Assembly: GCA_028564675.1 (NCBI GenBank)
Contig: JAOVVO010000235.1
Span: 1 to 64,000, forward strand
DNA from: Onchocerca lupi
Taxonomy: Eukaryota; Nematoda; Chromadorea; Rhabditida; Onchocercidae
Length of the DNA stretch: 64,000 nucleotides
Reading direction: 5' to 3'
Part shown: positions 61,501 through 64,000 of the stretch, in pieces
How positions within the stretch are numbered: the first letter of the stretch is position 1
Layout: each line of letters begins with the position of its first letter
Program-made: the position numbers and the translations under genes
The notes under the pieces: generated by a model
What the model saw: the letters and a program-made list of their open reading frames with translations, nothing else
What the model was told of the DNA's origin: nothing
The model's database searches: none

Positions 61501-64000
61501 TGTACCGTATATGGCTTGTGGCACCAACTATCCTGTACGGCGCACTAGATTGTGCAGTAAATTTTCATACAATGATATTCGTGAGGTTCATCGACGTCGC
61601 TATCTTTTGCAACCAATTGCTATCGAAGTATTCTCAGCAGATGGCCGTAATTATTTGCTGGCTTTTCCGAGACGCATGCGTAATCGAGTTTATCAAAAGT
61701 TCGTCATTTATATTTCTTTTATCCATTCTTTAAAATCTTTGTAAATAAAATTGCTTATGTATGCAAATGATTCAGGCATCATTTGGCATCATTCGCTTTA
61801 TTTTTTGCTAGAAAACTAAAGTATGCGGCAATTGATTTAGAGTTTCAGAAATTATATGTACATTGTTAATAAATAGTGATTATTTTAAAATATATGAATA
61901 AGTGATAAAAAAGTATTTCACTACTAAAACAAAAATTTAGGAAACTGGGCCATCTTGGGTTTTTATTTTCCGTTGCTGATGTTATGATAAAAATTCAATA
62001 TATTCAGATTTTTATCGTTAGCTAGATTGCTGAAAGATAGTGGATCCGAATCTGTAGGAGGACAAAGGTCGACTGCACCAGTGGAACAAACAAGTCGTGT
62101 TTCGTTATTGACATCTTTTATAGGTATCATTTTAATTTATTCGATTTGAAGAAAAAATTCTATTAACAAAATAATAATAATTTATTATATACTTTAGGAT
62201 AAAACTGATTCTGAAGATAAAAGATAGTGTAAAAGTGTTTTTATTTCATTTCAGGACAACAGTCTGTTACGCACCGTTGGGTACGTGGAGAAATGAGTAA
62301 TTTTCAGTATCTTATGCATCTGAATACTTTGGCTGGTCGATCTTATAATGATCTTTCTCAGTATCCAATATTTCCTTGGATATTACGAGATTACGAATCG
62401 GAGGTTTTTTTTTTCTGTTCAAATATTTTTTGCGAAATTCAATAAGTTAATGTTAGTTTTCTTTTATTTATAATTTCCAACATTTTTATAGGATCTAAAT
62501 CTGACAGATCCACATTCTTTTCGTGATTTGAGTAAACCAATGGGTGCACAAAATCTAGAACGTCTTGAACAATTTTTGAAAAGATACCGAGAGTGGGATG
62601 ATCCAACAGGTGAAACGCCTGCATATATGTATGGTACACACTACAGCAGTGCTATGATTGTTGTTTCATATCTTGTGCGTTTGGAACCTTTTACGCAGCA
62701 GTTTCTGAAGCTTCAGGTATTTTGTTCTACTCTTATATGGTTATGAACAGCTTTCTTCGTAAGTATTGTTTATAAATTTTCATCAATGCTATTAAAATCT
62801 TTTACGCATGAAGTTTCAGCATTGCAGTTATTTGAGAAGTAGCAACAAAATGAAATTTTAGGGTGGTCATTTCGATTTGGCTGATCGGATGTTTCATAGT
62901 GTTGGTGATGCATGGCTTAGTGCAAGTCGTAATAACATGGCGGATGTAAAAGAGTTGATCCCTGAATTTTTTTCTCTCCCTGAAATGTTCCTTAATTCAA
63001 ATCACTTCGACTTTGGTATCAAGCAGAATGGTGTAGCACTGGATGATGTGATACTTCCAGCTTGGGCAAAAGGAGATGCTAGAGAATTTGTACGTATGCA
63101 TCGGCAGGTGATTTCTTGTTTTAATGGAGAAAGCATTTAATTTATGCATTTTTGATGTGAATATATAACTACGAGATGTTCTGGATTTTCCGGCATTTTT
63201 TTTTTTTTCTATACCCGTTTATAATTCTTCAGGCACTGGAATGTGATTATGTATCAGCAAATTTGCATAACTGGATAGATTTAATCTTCGGCTATAAGCA
63301 GCGCGGAGATGCTGCAACTGAAGCGAATAATGTTTATCATCATCTTTTCTATGAAGGGAATGTTGATTTTGATAATATTGAAGATCCATTAACAAGGTAT
63401 GCATAAACCAGTAAATTGTTTAGACCTAGATTTCCATGTTCCTGTTCCGATCTTAATCTACATCTACCTAATTATTGAAGCCATATGTAAAATATACCTG
63501 TCTCTTTTAAAAAATGTCCGGATATCATTTAAAAGCATCCTTAATTTCTTCATTAAGAAGCAAACCATTGTTTTAACTATTCTTGATCGTATTGAACAGT
63601 TTTGTATATATTTTATTTAGAAACGCAACTATTGGATTTATCAATAATTTTGGGCAAATCCCATCGCAGTTGTTCAAAAAATCGCATCCACAGAAAAAAG
63701 TTACGTATACAGATATTTATTCATCAACCCCTGGCGTTACAACACAACGGCTTTTTTATCACTCTTTTGATTCTCTGAAAGTACCAGCACAACCAATAAA
63801 AGGTGATTTTAAAAGATATCTCAGAGGTTTGAAATTTTCAAATGGGAACATGTAGTTTCAATCCTGTTGGCTTTTGAATTTTCAGAGTTAAAATCTATGA
63901 TTGGAACCTTAATTCCACTTGAAAAAGGTGGAGTGCTTGCACTGGAAACTAATCGTGCACTACTTTTGCCAAATCGTTATATATCTTGGGGCTTTCCTGA
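49518..64000 (+). CDS. wdfy-3: WDFY3/ALFY/Blue cheese-type BEACH protein, partial at both ends
   Basis: 48 exons: 49518-49724, 49811-49976, 50371-50519, 50636-50784, 50829-50918, 50987-51072, 51172-51285, 51389-51637, 51751-51920, 52016-52108, 52243-52393, 52613-52827, 53002-53106, 53278-53472, 53646-53787, 53910-54098, 54219-54367, 54497-54602, 54685-54822, 54934-55045, 55159-55349, 55432-55652, 55758-55922, 56191-56406, 56641-56848, 57025-57275, 57376-57466, 57598-57817, 57886-58001, 58131-58221, 58292-58417, 58539-58700, 58939-59123, 59221-59436, 59522-59635, 59754-59896, 59973-60129, 60264-60429, 60743-61029, 61196-61353, 61486-61698, 62008-62123, 62255-62403, 62492-62716, 62862-63107, 63233-63396, 63621-63802, 63886-64000+. 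Phases agree throughout; about 2620 codons. It is collinear with human WDFY3 from roughly residue 290: helical armadillo-like region, ConA-like segment, PH-like module and BEACH domain. The family is a large PI3P-binding scaffold linking ubiquitinated cargo to Atg5 in selective autophagy. WD40 repeats and the FYVE finger should lie right of the window. The N-terminal exons are not visible. Confidence 0.95.
53278..54822 (+). other. ConA-like/laminin-G-like segment of wdfy-3
   Basis: Six exons encode the jelly-roll region typical of BEACH proteins. Landmarks are FVEFDMAPEGFACLVIPSLAP, GERIFPPLNGL, the WLCVEQF strand, GQWSHIAVV, AAIYINGRLEG and AIIGTPP. The order and spacing match vertebrate WDFY3. 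The role in the family is structural or protein-protein; no ligand is known to me. Confidence 0.8.
61196..63802 (+). other. PH-like and BEACH domains of wdfy-3
   Basis: The PH-like part (61196-61698) contains FRCARVQGLDTSEGLLLFG, EIRDLDFLP and RRRYLLQPIAIEVFSADGRN. The BEACH domain follows (62255-63802) with the invariant NFQYLMHLNTLAGRSYNDL, YPIFPWIL, FRDLSKPMGAQ, YGTHYSSAMIV, LVRLEPFTQ, ADVKELIPEFF, LPAWAKGD, FIFGYKQ-like LIFGYKQRG and GFINNFGQIP. No key residue appears lost. Confidence 0.92.

Noticed and set aside
1..64000. tRNA, rRNA, CRISPR, bacterial endosymbiont insertion or virus-like genes
   Set aside because: No tRNA arms, no CRISPR-like array and no bacterial or viral protein signatures were seen on either strand. 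All strong coding signals are spliced nematode genes.

Overview
The window is nuclear DNA from a nematode, most likely a clade III, filarial-like species. The evidence is strong AT-richness with long A/T homopolymers, GT-AG introns from about 60 bp to 6.4 kb, and a GLI-type zinc-finger protein with the length and architecture of the nematode sex-determination factor TRA-1. The species is an inference; the gene identities rest on protein motifs read directly from spliced exons. Frames were checked across the exon joins given, with unresolved joins flagged.

Layout, left to right. (1) About 1.58-12.37 kb, plus strand: an ETS-domain transcription factor of the ELF/E74 type, with a low-complexity N-terminal part, a 6.4 kb intron and the ETS domain at its C-terminus. 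(2) 12.4-15.0 kb: convergent intergenic DNA with a cluster of nuclear-receptor half-sites. (3) 25.07-15.03 kb, minus strand: a nine-exon RING/B-box/coiled-coil/NHL protein of the NHL-1 type, about 1221 aa. (4) 25.1-28.2 kb: non-coding DNA with duplicated segments. (5) 29.15-28.22 kb, minus strand: a two-exon SRP9 gene. (6) 45.27-32.08 kb, minus strand: a gene of about 21-22 exons encoding a five-finger GLI/TRA-1 protein of roughly 1120-1140 aa. (7) 45.3-49.5 kb: non-coding DNA. (8) 49.5 kb to the right edge, plus strand: at least 48 exons of a WDFY3/ALFY/Blue cheese BEACH protein. Its WD40/FYVE end lies beyond the window and its N-terminal ~290 residues could not be found.

The genes do not form an operon or pathway. 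They are a sequence-specific regulator, a ubiquitin-ligase-type protein, a translation-targeting subunit, the presumed terminal sex-determination regulator and a selective-autophagy scaffold. From memory, nhl-1, the SRP9 gene and tra-1 all lie on C. elegans chromosome III, so part of this order may reflect old macrosynteny.

No wholly new multi-gene system was recognised. The observations most worth checking are: a four-copy 30-bp minisatellite that repeats the splice acceptor of the ETS-domain exon; two perfect 13-bp DR1 nuclear-receptor elements at the ETS locus; three long inverted repeats in or just upstream of tra-1, two of which pair better as RNA on the tra-1 strand; candidate unannotated tra-1 exons; and the missing 5' part of wdfy-3.
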